NCBI RefSeq assembly: GCF_014750685.1
Contig: NZ_JAAXGE010000005.1
Coordinates: forward strand, 434,001 to 498,000
DNA from: Bacteroides sp. GM023
GTDB taxonomy: Bacteria > Bacteroidota > Bacteroidia > Bacteroidales > Bacteroidaceae
Reading direction: 5' to 3'
Length of the DNA: 64,000 nucleotides
The notes under the pieces are model-generated. The model saw only the letters and a list, made by a program, of their open reading frames with translations. It ran no database searches and had not been told where the DNA came from. A program made the position numbers and the translations under genes. Shown here in pieces: positions 18,283 to 25,970 of this stretch. Position 1 is the first letter of the stretch; each line of letters opens with the position of its first letter.

Positions 18283-20430
18283 ATGAAAAGATTTATCTAT
18301 TATATAACCCTCTTCGGACTTCTGCTTGCTTCGTGCACATACGAGGATAGCCCGGAGAATCCGTCACCGGAAAAGAACGGGACTACTTTTCGTTTCTCTG
18401 TCGATATACCCGATTATAAAACTGTACTTAGCCGTGCTACGGCCAGCGAAAATGCAGTGAATGACCTGTGGCTGATGGCCTTTGATACCGACGGGCTTTT
18501 CATCGGACGGGTGCATCCGTCTCTCTTGACCGGCAATGATGACGGAACCGGAACATTTCAGGCAGAAATTCCAGATAATACGGGCATTATCCATCTCATA
18601 GCCAACTATGACCAATGGGATAGCTTCGACGAACGTGCCGCTTTGCAGAAAGATGAACGGGAATTGATTCCTTCTTTCACCAGTGCTAAAATGGTATTTT
18701 GGGGCAGGCAGGTCCTCGCTTCAGCCAGTGATTCGCCCCATATCATTCTTTATCGCAACCAAGCTAAAGTGACCGTAGAAAACGAAGCCGATAACTTTGA
18801 AGTAACGGGATACACTATCTGTAATTATGCAAGCAGCGGTACGGCAGCTCCATTCAACCCGGACGCAGCCGTCACTCCATTTGTCATCATAGACGGCAAA
18901 CCGACCCTGGCGCATGGTTCCACCCCTAAAGCCAGTCAGACTTCTGACGACTGCACCATGGAACCAAAATATATGTTCGAAAACGAGAACTATTTCAACG
19001 ACCAGACTTATATCATCATCAGCGGTCGCCTGAAGGGAAAAACTGACATACTATATTATAAGATTCAGTTTCTCGACAGCAATAAGGAACCCTATTCTAT
19101 TGTCAGAAATTACCATTACAGAGTGGTGATAAAATCCTTTAGCGAAAATGCCAACGGAAGTACGACTTTTGACGACGCCAAGAGCGCGGAATCTTCTAAC
19201 AATATATATGCGGAGATTTTTAAAGATTCTCCCACCATTGCCGACAACAATAATAATGTGCTGACGGTGAGCCGTCTTCACTTCCTGTTTGTCAGAGGTG
19301 GTACTTTAAATGTATCGGCTCAGTACATCCAAAACGGAGTGACCGACAATTCAAAAATTAGCGTAGTCCTGGCCGAAGACCAGGGAAACATACTTCATAA
19401 CCTCAATTATGACGGCAACGGTACGATTACTGCTGATGTATCCCGTATCATTGCGGGACAACAAGAAGCTACCATCACCGTGAAAGCCGGGATACTGTCC
19501 CGTACCATCACCGTGGTATCCAGTGCACTGTATCAGTTTGACCCTGCCTCCTTGTCGCCGGAAGTATATACGGCACGTGACCAGGATATGACATTGCAGT
19601 TTACCATACCTGCCAACATACCGTCGTATCTTTATCCGTTGAAGTGTGCCATCACTACCGCCAATCTTTATCCGGTAGCTCCCAACAAGAACTTGCAGAT
19701 AGAGTACACCAACGGAGGCTACCAATATATCTATTGGGCAACCGACCCCGGAACCAAAACGCTAAACTTCCGCACAAGTCTTGAGAATAGTGACGAAACG
19801 ATTCTGATAGCCAATGATATTTTCAAAACGCAGGAAATCGAAGTGAAGTCACGACACTTCACCGATGTAGCCGTCAATGGAAATAATCTGGTGAATTACG
19901 GTACCAACAATACCGCCCAGTTCACATTTACCGTGCCATCGTATCCCGATTATCCAGTTACTTATCCGTTGACAGTATTCATCGCCACCGAAAACCTGCA
20001 TACCACGCAAAGCGGATGGACAGCCGTTGACGGAGGTTACCAGCATACCTATGCATCGCAACCTTCCGGCGCTCAAACTGTCGCATTCACTACTGCGAAA
20101 GCGGTGAGTGATGAGAACATCGTCATCTCCGCCCCGGGATTCAGCCCGACGACTATCGGTATCGGAACAGTGCTGCAACGTGGAGTAGCCGTCACTAATA
20201 CCATCCGGGTATATCAGAATAATAACTTGCTCCAAGTCCCTAATTACAGAGTTACATCATCGGACACGAGCATTGTACCTAATTTTACGGTAAACAGTCG
20301 AAGCAACTATTCTTTTACGATAGCTGCCAAAGCCAAAGCCAGCGATGTCGTCAGATTCACTTTACAGGGCTATACGGCTGCCTATAGGGTGGAAGAACTG
20401 CTTCAAAGTCCGGCCATTGTATTAAGATAA
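18283..20430 (+). CDS. Large fimbrial subunit with two Ig-like repeats
   Basis: A 715-residue lipoprotein (lipobox LLASC, Cys18), DUF4906-like in its first 300 residues. Arg51 in TVLSRATAS carries the shared cleavage-type motif, followed by NDLWLMAFDTDGLF, a fimbrillin-like first strand. Residues about 430-530 and 535-640 are tandem repeats of one beta-sandwich pattern: each has FT[IV]P, then YPL, an aromatic turn GGYQ(Y/H), and then ETILIA or ENIVIS. These look like stacked Ig-like domains that extend the protein. It may be a second tip or a long adhesive subunit. No catalytic motif was seen. Confidence 0.72.
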   Translation: MKRFIYYITLFGLLLASCTYEDSPENPSPEKNGTTFRFSVDIPDYKTVLSRATASENAVNDLWLMAFDTDGLFIGRVHPSLLTGNDDGTGTFQAEIPDNTGIIHLIANYDQWDSFDERAALQKDERELIPSFTSAKMVFWGRQVLASASDSPHIILYRNQAKVTVENEADNFEVTGYTICNYASSGTAAPFNPDAAVTPFVIIDGKPTLAHGSTPKASQTSDDCTMEPKYMFENENYFNDQTYIIISGRLKGKTDILYYKIQFLDSNKEPYSIVRNYHYRVVIKSFSENANGSTTFDDAKSAESSNNIYAEIFKDSPTIADNNNNVLTVSRLHFLFVRGGTLNVSAQYIQNGVTDNSKISVVLAEDQGNILHNLNYDGNGTITADVSRIIAGQQEATITVKAGILSRTITVVSSALYQFDPASLSPEVYTARDQDMTLQFTIPANIPSYLYPLKCAITTANLYPVAPNKNLQIEYTNGGYQYIYWATDPGTKTLNFRTSLENSDETILIANDIFKTQEIEVKSRHFTDVAVNGNNLVNYGTNNTAQFTFTVPSYPDYPVTYPLTVFIATENLHTTQSGWTAVDGGYQHTYASQPSGAQTVAFTTAKAVSDENIVISAPGFSPTTIGIGTVLQRGVAVTNTIRVYQNNNLLQVPNYRVTSSDTSIVPNFTVNSRSNYSFTIAAKAKASDVVRFTLQGYTAAYRVEELLQSPAIVLR

Positions 20431-20445
20431 TAAAAACAGAATGAT

Positions 20446-21027
20446 ATGAAAATAATCAAATCTCTCCTGATAGCTATCCTGGTGTTCACATTCACCAGTA
20501 GCATGTATGGGCAGGAAAAAAGCTACTATATGCCGGAATTTGCCATTAAAACAAATGCGTTGTATTGGGCTACCACCACTGCCAATCTCGGCTTTGAAGT
20601 CGGACTCGGCAAGAAACTGACTCTTGACGTATCCGGCAACTATAATCCGTGGAAATTCTCGGATAATAAACAAATCAAGCATTGGATGGTGCAGCCGGAG
20701 CTTCGTTACTGGCTGTGCGAACGGTTTTACGGACATTTTTTCGGTCTGCATGCCCATTATGCGGAATTTAATGTGAGCAACCTGGATATTTTTGGTTTAG
20801 GGCATCATCGCTATCAGGGGAACCTTTACGGTGCCGGTATCTCTTATGGATACCAATGGATACTGAACAAACGCTGGAGTATGGAAGCTACCATCGGGGT
20901 AGGCTACGCCCGCATCGACTACGATAAATATAATTGTGGTCATTGCGGAAGCAAGCTCGACAGCGGACACAAAAATTACTTTGGCCCTACCAAAGTAGGT
21001 ATCAACATTATATACATCATAAAATAA
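20446..21027 (+). CDS. DUF3575 outer-membrane-type protein
   Basis: 193 residues with a type I signal peptide (cut near SMYGQ) and the DUF3575 pattern: FAIKTNALYWATTTANLGFEVGLG at the start, alternating hydrophobic strands, and PELRYWLCERFYGHFFGLH in the middle. The strand pattern suggests a small outer-membrane barrel. DUF3575 genes accompany FimB/Mfa2 operons in Bacteroidales, so a role in fimbrial export or surface attachment is likely but unproven. It follows the large subunit gene by 15 bp and precedes the DUF3868 gene by seven. Confidence 0.8.
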   Translation: MKIIKSLLIAILVFTFTSSMYGQEKSYYMPEFAIKTNALYWATTTANLGFEVGLGKKLTLDVSGNYNPWKFSDNKQIKHWMVQPELRYWLCERFYGHFFGLHAHYAEFNVSNLDIFGLGHHRYQGNLYGAGISYGYQWILNKRWSMEATIGVGYARIDYDKYNCGHCGSKLDSGHKNYFGPTKVGINIIYIIK

Positions 21028-21034
21028 GATAGTC

Positions 21035-22351
21035 ATGAAAAAGAAACTGATATACGCTGCGCTGTGTCTTGCTATGGCTCTTCCGGCCGGCGCGCAGAAA
21101 TACTATAACGATGCTATCAGCATCACCGATGTCTCCTTGTGGCAACAGGGGGAATCGCTCTACATAGATATGCAGATAGATATGCGAAACCTGAAAGTCG
21201 ACAACGACCGTACGCTGACGCTCACCCCAATGCTGGTGAGTGCCGACCGTAATCTTGTGCTGCCCGAAATCATCATCAACGGTCGCAGAAGACAGAAAGC
21301 CTATGTTCGTTCCATGGCATTGAACAGCGAAACCAACCTGGGAGTGCCGTCCAATAAAAAGGAAGTGTTGAGCTATACACAAGTCATTCCATATCAGTCC
21401 TGGATGGAAAATGCTTCCCTGAATCTTGAAGAAAACCTATGTGGTTGCGGCGGACATCAGGAAGTACTGACGCAGGAACCGATTCCGAATGAAATCTCTA
21501 CTGAAATCAAACGTCTTTCTGCCATTCATCCTATACTGTCACATATTCAACTACCGGCTGACAGACTCGAAGTACGAAGCAAACAATACGAAGCACACCT
21601 GGAATTCCCGGTGAACCAATCCGTGATTCTGCCGGATTATATGAATAATAAGTCTGAATTGCAGAATATTCAGAAAATGCTCTCCGAGACATTAAATGAC
21701 AAGGGGTTGAATGTCAAAGGCATCTATATAGAAGGCTTCGCTTCGCCCGAAGGTGCATTGAAACTCAATGAACAACTGTCTGTAAAGCGTGCCGAAGCGC
21801 TGAAAAACTACCTGACCGCACAAGGACAGATTCCTGCCGGACTCTGCCATGTCTCCTTTGGCGGAGAGAATTGGGACGGACTGGTGAAAGCATTAGAGTC
21901 TTCTACTCTGAAAGAGAAAACCACTTTGCTCGACATTATCGAACAAACTTCTGACATCGCCCTTCGGAAGCAGAAACTGAAAAATGTAAATGGTGGCGCT
22001 CCCTACCGTGTCATGTTAAGAGAACTCTATCCGGCACTCCGTAAGGTGAATTGCCGGGTCGATTATACTACTGATATTTCCATCGCTGCACAAGCCGATG
22101 CCGAAGATACCAATCTGAACGCAGCAGCCACCGCCTTGTCCGAAAGAAACCTGACAGCTGCCCGGCAATATCTGGATAAGTCGAATCCCCAAACAGCCGA
22201 ATACGCCAATAATAACGGAGCTTACTATCTGCTGAACGGTCAGCCTGAACAAGCCATTATTGAGTTTAACAAAGCTATCCAGAAAGGAAGCGAAGCTGCT
22301 CGGAGCAATCTTGCAGAGATGGAGAAAGTGATGAAGATGCGTAAGAAATAA
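21035..22351 (+). CDS. DUF3868 / OmpA-like / TPR protein of the fimbrial operon
   Basis: 438 residues with a signal peptide (cut near PAGAQ). Three parts are visible: an N-terminal DUF3868 beta domain (about 20-150), a peptidoglycan-binding OmpA-like segment around 205-300 with IYIEGFASPEGALKLNEQLS and KRAEALKNYL, and a C-terminal TPR segment (about 355-435) with YANNNGAYYLLNGQPEQAI. Such proteins usually pair with DUF3575 proteins next to fimbrial genes. The OmpA-like part could tie the fimbrial base to the cell wall. Last gene of the seven-gene operon, seven bases after the DUF3575 gene. Confidence 0.82.
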   Translation: MKKKLIYAALCLAMALPAGAQKYYNDAISITDVSLWQQGESLYIDMQIDMRNLKVDNDRTLTLTPMLVSADRNLVLPEIIINGRRRQKAYVRSMALNSETNLGVPSNKKEVLSYTQVIPYQSWMENASLNLEENLCGCGGHQEVLTQEPIPNEISTEIKRLSAIHPILSHIQLPADRLEVRSKQYEAHLEFPVNQSVILPDYMNNKSELQNIQKMLSETLNDKGLNVKGIYIEGFASPEGALKLNEQLSVKRAEALKNYLTAQGQIPAGLCHVSFGGENWDGLVKALESSTLKEKTTLLDIIEQTSDIALRKQKLKNVNGGAPYRVMLRELYPALRKVNCRVDYTTDISIAAQADAEDTNLNAAATALSERNLTAARQYLDKSNPQTAEYANNNGAYYLLNGQPEQAIIEFNKAIQKGSEAARSNLAEMEKVMKMRKK

Positions 22352-22358
22352 CCACATG

Positions 22359-22404
22359 GAAAAGAAAGATGATTTCTTAAATGAATTTTCGGCTTTCTTT
22401 TCTT
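22359..22404 (+). terminator. Possible terminator of the fimbrial operon
   Basis: GAAAAGAAAG (22359-22368) pairs with CTTTCTTTTC (22393-22402) across a 24-base loop. The stem is AT-rich and followed by TTAAAA rather than a long T run, so this is tentative. Confidence 0.35.
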
Positions 22405-22424
22405 AAAAACTAAACTATTTTTTG

Positions 22425-22453
22425 TATGTTTGTTCCCGGATTGTAACAATCCG
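22425..22453 (+). promoter_or_regulatory. manA promoter with overlapping palindrome
   Basis: TATGTTTG (22425-22432) is an exact -7 element. Directly after it, where transcription should start, lies the palindrome CGGATTGT-A-ACAATCCG (22437-22453). It could be an operator or a 5' mRNA hairpin. Confidence 0.55.
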
Positions 22454-22491
22454 AGCGAATTTAATCTAAGTTTATAACAAGAAAAACAAAA

Positions 22492-23463
22492 ATGTATCCA
22501 TTAAAATTCGAACCGATTCTGAAGCAGACGCTTTGGGGGGGCGACAAGATTATTCCGTTCAAGCATTTGAACTCAGACTTGACAGGAGTAGGAGAAAGCT
22601 GGGAGATTTCCGGCGTTGAAGACAATGAATCCGTAGTGGCTAATGGCCCGGATAAAGGTTTAACCCTGGCCGATATGGTAAAAAGGTATCGCGAAGAATT
22701 GGTGGGCGAAGCGAACTATGCGCGTTTCGGCAACAAATTTCCGTTGCTTATTAAATTTATCGACGCCCAACAGGATTTGTCAATCCAGGTACACCCGGCA
22801 GACGACTTGGCGAAGAAACGCCATAACTCGATGGGAAAAACCGAAATGTGGTATGTGGTAGATGCCGACAAGGGAGCTAAATTGCGTTCGGGATTCTCTG
22901 AAGAGATTACCCCTAAAGAATATAAGGAACGTGTGTTGAACAACACGATTACCGACGTGTTGCAAGAATATGAAGTCCATCCGGGAGATGTCTTTTTCCT
23001 TCCCGCCGGACGTGTGCATAGTATTGGTGCCGGTTCGTTTATTGCCGAGATTCAACAGACCTCTAACATTACGTACCGCATCTACGACTTCAACCGTAAG
23101 GATGCGAACGGTAAAACGCGTGAACTTCACACCGATTTAGCCCGCGAAGCCATCAACTACGAAGTATTGGATGACTACCGCACTAAATATGATGCGGTGA
23201 AGGATGAACCGGTAGAACTGGTTGCTTGCCCTTATTTCACGACTTCCCTGTATGACATGACTGAAGAAATCACTTGCGACTACTCGGAACTTGATTCATT
23301 TGTGATTTTCATCTGCATGGAAGGTGCATGCAAAATGAGAGACAATGAAGGTAACGAGCTGACAGTCAACGCAGGTGAGTCTATCCTGCTTCCTGCCACC
23401 ACACAGGATGTCACCATTACTCCTGAAGATGGAAATGTGAAGCTGCTGGAAACATACGTGTAA
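22492..23463 (+). CDS. manA: Mannose-6-phosphate isomerase, class I
   Basis: Zinc enzyme interconverting mannose-6-phosphate and fructose-6-phosphate in the cytoplasm, linking mannose use and GDP-mannose supply to glycolysis. 323 residues, the short form common in Bacteroidetes and Firmicutes. The metal-binding segment IQVHPADDLA is near residues 98-107, followed by KTEMWYVVDAD, and the cupin motif HPGDVFFLPAGRVHSIGAG near 163-181. Single-gene transcript with its own promoter and a strong terminator. From memory, galM and manA are close neighbours in B. thetaiotaomicron, so the fimbrial operon may have entered between them here. Confidence 0.96.
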   Translation: MYPLKFEPILKQTLWGGDKIIPFKHLNSDLTGVGESWEISGVEDNESVVANGPDKGLTLADMVKRYREELVGEANYARFGNKFPLLIKFIDAQQDLSIQVHPADDLAKKRHNSMGKTEMWYVVDADKGAKLRSGFSEEITPKEYKERVLNNTITDVLQEYEVHPGDVFFLPAGRVHSIGAGSFIAEIQQTSNITYRIYDFNRKDANGKTRELHTDLAREAINYEVLDDYRTKYDAVKDEPVELVACPYFTTSLYDMTEEITCDYSELDSFVIFICMEGACKMRDNEGNELTVNAGESILLPATTQDVTITPEDGNVKLLETYV

Positions 23464-23485
23464 TCTTATTTTCCATATAGTTAAG

Positions 23486-23538
23486 GTCATCCGACTTTGT
23501 CCCGTTGTAGTGACGGGCAAAGCCGGATGACTTTTTTA
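23486..23538 (+). terminator. Terminator of manA
   Basis: GTCATCCG.CTTTG (from 23486) pairs with CAAAG.CGGATGAC (ending 23531), with an inner stem CCCGT/ACGGG, and is followed by a six-T run. Strong intrinsic terminator. Confidence 0.9.
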
Positions 23539-23595
23539 TTGTATGTAATGAAGATGATTAATGATGCATTATAGAGCTTTAGGGAAACGAAAGAG

Positions 23596-23672
23596 TAAAG
23601 CATTGCTTTGTGCCTGCTAAAGCTATGCTTTATGATTGCTAAAGCAGTGCTTTAGAACTCGCAAAGCACTAT
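23596..23672. repeat. Tandem palindromic repeats, 22-bp period
   Basis: The 15-mer TAAAGCnnTGCTTTA occurs at 23596 (last base G), 23618 and 23640, exactly 22 bp apart, with a partial fourth copy (CAAAGCAC) at 23662. Each unit is self-complementary and would form a hairpin in RNA. No reading frame crosses it. Confidence 0.75.
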
Positions 23673-23682
23673 GTTATTAACG

Positions 23683-23952
23683 GGTACAGTAGGTACACTT
23701 TTTCCGGGGCTCTTAACACACACACGCATGTGTATATGTGCGCGCCCGCGTATATATAATGTACACGCGAAAAACTTATATATGGGTTTATATCTGTTCG
23801 TGTTCCGAATAATATCGTATTACACAATGTATAGTAGCGGGTAGTATAAATTATGATGAATAATAAAATTTCTGATTAGTTTTTTTGATTTTCTATACCT
23901 TATTATTACGCGCACGTGTGTGAAAGAATGAAGGGGGTGTACCTGCTGTACC
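23683..23952. repeat. 270-bp non-coding island with inverted ends and alternating purine-pyrimidine tracts
   Basis: GGTACAGTAGGTACAC (23683-23698) and GTGTACCTGCTGTACC (23937-23952) are inverted copies with one mismatch. Inside each end lies a CACACAC/GTGTGTG tract next to CG-rich alternating sequence (23714-23766 and 23908-23922). The middle is AT-rich. No ORF of note. The structure resembles a small non-autonomous element or a large hairpin. The rest of the 23464-24015 spacer holds only the manA terminator and the 22-bp repeats. Confidence 0.65.
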
Positions 23953-24015
23953 TTTTGTACCTCTCCGGTTGTTTAATACCCCATGAATAAGTACGAAAAA
24001 TGAGTCAGTATAATC

Positions 24016-24273
24016 TCATTTCAGATTCCTGAAGTACGCACGAATCTTCCGCATAATTTTGACTCCCATCACCACTCCATCGAAGATAGCCATACCTGTA
24101 TTGAACGAACGCATGATGGCATCCGCCTTATTGGTTGCCGGAGCAATCGGAGCGAATATTTCACGTGTGGTAGCAGTCATGGCTCTTTTCTGAGCATGAA
24201 TCTCATTTAAGAGTTTCTTCTTGCGTTCGGCAATCTCTTCTAATGTAAATTTATGTGGTGTTTGCGCACTCAT
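24016..24273 (-). CDS. Small conserved-type protein of the YtxH/holin-like trio
   Basis: 85 residues, not assigned to a family I can name. Residues 8-45 are charged and helical (EEIAERKKKLLNEIHAQKRA); residues 45-75 contain a possible amphipathic helix GMAIFDGVVMGVKIMRKIR. No signal peptide. It starts three bases after the holin-like gene ends, so it is co-expressed with it and with the YtxH gene. A membrane-linked accessory protein is a reasonable guess, no more. Confidence 0.7.
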   Translation of the reverse strand: MSAQTPHKFTLEEIAERKKKLLNEIHAQKRAMTATTREIFAPIAPATNKADAIMRSFNTGMAIFDGVVMGVKIMRKIRAYFRNLK

Positions 24274-24276
24274 AAT

Positions 24277-24639
24277 TTATTTATTTGAATCGGTTAAAAA
24301 TAAATTGGCGAGGAAGTTCACCATCGGAGAGATGATGAGCTGCTTGCGGAAAATAATGACCAGGGCGATGAGGACAATATTGATGCCTGCGATGATGGCA
24401 AAGCTTGCCATGAGTCCACCGACCAATGGTTCCAAAATGTAAGCTAGTGCGAAAAGTAAGTAAAACAGGGCAACCATGCCAAGGATAATAAGTACTAATA
24501 TCATGATTAACGTGGAAAACAGTATGGTTAACTTTTCCGTTAATTCTAATTTGGTGTATTCTTTTTGAAGTTCTAAATATTTCTTGAACTCAAAAAATAA
24601 CTGCTGAAAATTCTCAATACTTTCATCGTCTGCAAACAT
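24277..24639 (-). CDS. Phage-holin-family-like membrane protein
   Basis: 120 residues: a charged N-terminal helix (about 1-40, EFKKYLELQKEYTKLELTEK) followed by two strongly hydrophobic segments (about 42-70 and 78-100) and a short charged tail. This is the layout of the holin-X-like (PF07332-type) chromosomal membrane proteins, which are not prophage lysis genes. Middle gene of the YtxH trio, 32 bp after the YtxH gene. Likely an envelope or stress-related membrane protein; no specific role is known to me. Confidence 0.75.
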   Translation of the reverse strand: MFADDESIENFQQLFFEFKKYLELQKEYTKLELTEKLTILFSTLIMILVLIILGMVALFYLLFALAYILEPLVGGLMASFAIIAGINIVLIALVIIFRKQLIISPMVNFLANLFLTDSNK

Positions 24640-24671
24640 GGTCGCTCTGTTTTTAGTCTTTTGTTACTCAC

Positions 24672-24881
24672 TTACTCTGCTATTTCTCCTTTCATCTCAG
24701 CTGCAATCTCATCAACGAGATTTTCCATTTCACTGCGGTTGAGACGGATTCCTTTCTTACGGAGAATTTCTGCGATCTTGTTGCGGGTATCTTCTCCTTT
24801 TTCAGGAGCAAATAAAATACCAAGGGCTGCGCCTACGGCTGCACCACCCAAAAATGCTGCTAATACATTCAATCCTTTCAT
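24672..24881 (-). CDS. YtxH domain-containing protein
   Basis: 69 residues beginning with the glycine-rich membrane segment LAAFLGGAAVGAALGILFAPEKG (about 5-28), then a charged helix DTRNKIAEILRKKG. This is the YtxH pattern, small membrane-associated proteins often induced by stress. First gene of the trio, with its own promoter at 24914-24921. It is divergent from the SDR gene. Confidence 0.85.
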   Translation of the reverse strand: MKGLNVLAAFLGGAAVGAALGILFAPEKGEDTRNKIAEILRKKGIRLNRSEMENLVDEIAAEMKGEIAE

Positions 24882-24913
24882 AATTTGTAATGTTTAAAAT
24901 GATTACGATACAA

Positions 24914-24921
24914 CAAATATA
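24914..24921 (-). promoter_or_regulatory. Promoter of the YtxH trio
   Basis: The minus strand reads TATATTTG (24921 down to 24914), an exact -7 element 33 bp before the ATG at 24881. Confidence 0.6.
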
Positions 24922-25046
24922 ACATTTTTATCGAAAGGTTGTTCATGAAAACGAAAAAAAATGACTTAGTTTTATAATTCTTTTTTTCTTTTATGGTTTA
25001 ATTTTATTTAACGGACTTTCGAGACTAACCAATGCGACTTAAGGCG

Positions 25047-25054
25047 TACTTTTG
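25047..25054 (+). promoter_or_regulatory. Promoter of the SDR gene
   Basis: TACTTTTG, an exact -7 element, 26 bp before the ATG at 25081. Confidence 0.6.
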
Positions 25055-25080
25055 TCTCCTATATTATAAATCAAAACATA

Positions 25081-25854
25081 ATGGATAATAGAATTGTTTT
25101 AATAACCGGAGCAAGCAGCGGAATTGGTAGAGCTTGTGCCCATAAATTTGCAAAAGAAGGTTGGGATTTGATTTTAAATGCTCGCGATGAAGCAAAACTG
25201 GGAGAACTGAGATATGAATTGGAAATGGAGTATCCGAAGATTACAGTATGGAAACTTCCTTTTGATGTACGCGACCGCAAGCAAGCGCAAGCTGCATTGG
25301 AAAGTCTGCCACCTGAATGGGCTATGATCGACTTATTGATAAACAATGCCGGACTGGTGATTGGTGTAGATAAGGAATTTGAAGGTGACTTGGATGAATG
25401 GGATATCATGATCGATACGAATATAAAAGGACTGTTGGCGATGACACGTCTGGTAGTGCCGGGCATGTTGGAACGCGGACAAGGTCATATTATTAACATC
25501 GGTTCTATTGCCGGTGACGCTGCTTATCCGGGTGGAAGCGTGTATTGCGCTACCAAGGCTGCCGTGAAGGCTCTTTCAGACGGTCTGCGGATTGATTTGG
25601 TCGATACTCCGTTGCGTGTTACAAATATCAAGCCGGGTATGGTGGAGACTAATTTCTCGGTAGTGCGTTATCGGGGTGATAAAGAAGCTGCCGATAATTT
25701 CTATAAAGGAATCCGTCCGTTGACCGGAGATGATATTGCCGAAACAGTTTATTTTGCAGCATCGGCTCCGGCACATATTCAGATTGCGGAAGTGCTTTTG
25801 ATGCCAACAAATCAGGCAACAGGCACTATTTCGTATAAGAAAAAGCAGGAATAG
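25081..25854 (+). CDS. SDR-family NAD(P)-dependent oxidoreductase (YdfG-like)
   Basis: Classical short-chain dehydrogenase of 257 residues. The cofactor motif TGASSGIGRA is at residues 9-18, NNAG at about 89-92, the catalytic serine in IGSIAG near 141 and the YxxxK pair in YCATK near 155-159. The arginine-containing segment after the second strand (NARDEAKL) suggests preference for NADP. The whole sequence resembles YdfG-type 3-hydroxy acid dehydrogenases (serine, 3-hydroxypropionate or similar substrates), but substrate cannot be fixed from sequence. Stands alone with its own promoter. Confidence 0.88.
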   Translation: MDNRIVLITGASSGIGRACAHKFAKEGWDLILNARDEAKLGELRYELEMEYPKITVWKLPFDVRDRKQAQAALESLPPEWAMIDLLINNAGLVIGVDKEFEGDLDEWDIMIDTNIKGLLAMTRLVVPGMLERGQGHIINIGSIAGDAAYPGGSVYCATKAAVKALSDGLRIDLVDTPLRVTNIKPGMVETNFSVVRYRGDKEAADNFYKGIRPLTGDDIAETVYFAASAPAHIQIAEVLLMPTNQATGTISYKKKQE

Positions 25855-25970
25855 ACGTTTTTTTGACGGATTTCTTTGCCGGATGATAAAATTTCTATTA
25901 TTTTGTTGCCCGAAACTAAATATAGATAGACGGGAACGTTGAATTATTAATTAAAACAGAGTATAGGATT

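Noticed and set aside
23596..23672. Short regular repeats as a CRISPR array
   Set aside because: The period is 22 bp with centres of only a few bases; there are no spacers of CRISPR length and no cas genes.
24277..24639. Holin-like gene as a sign of a prophage
   Set aside because: No other phage gene is near; the protein fits chromosomal membrane proteins of the same family.
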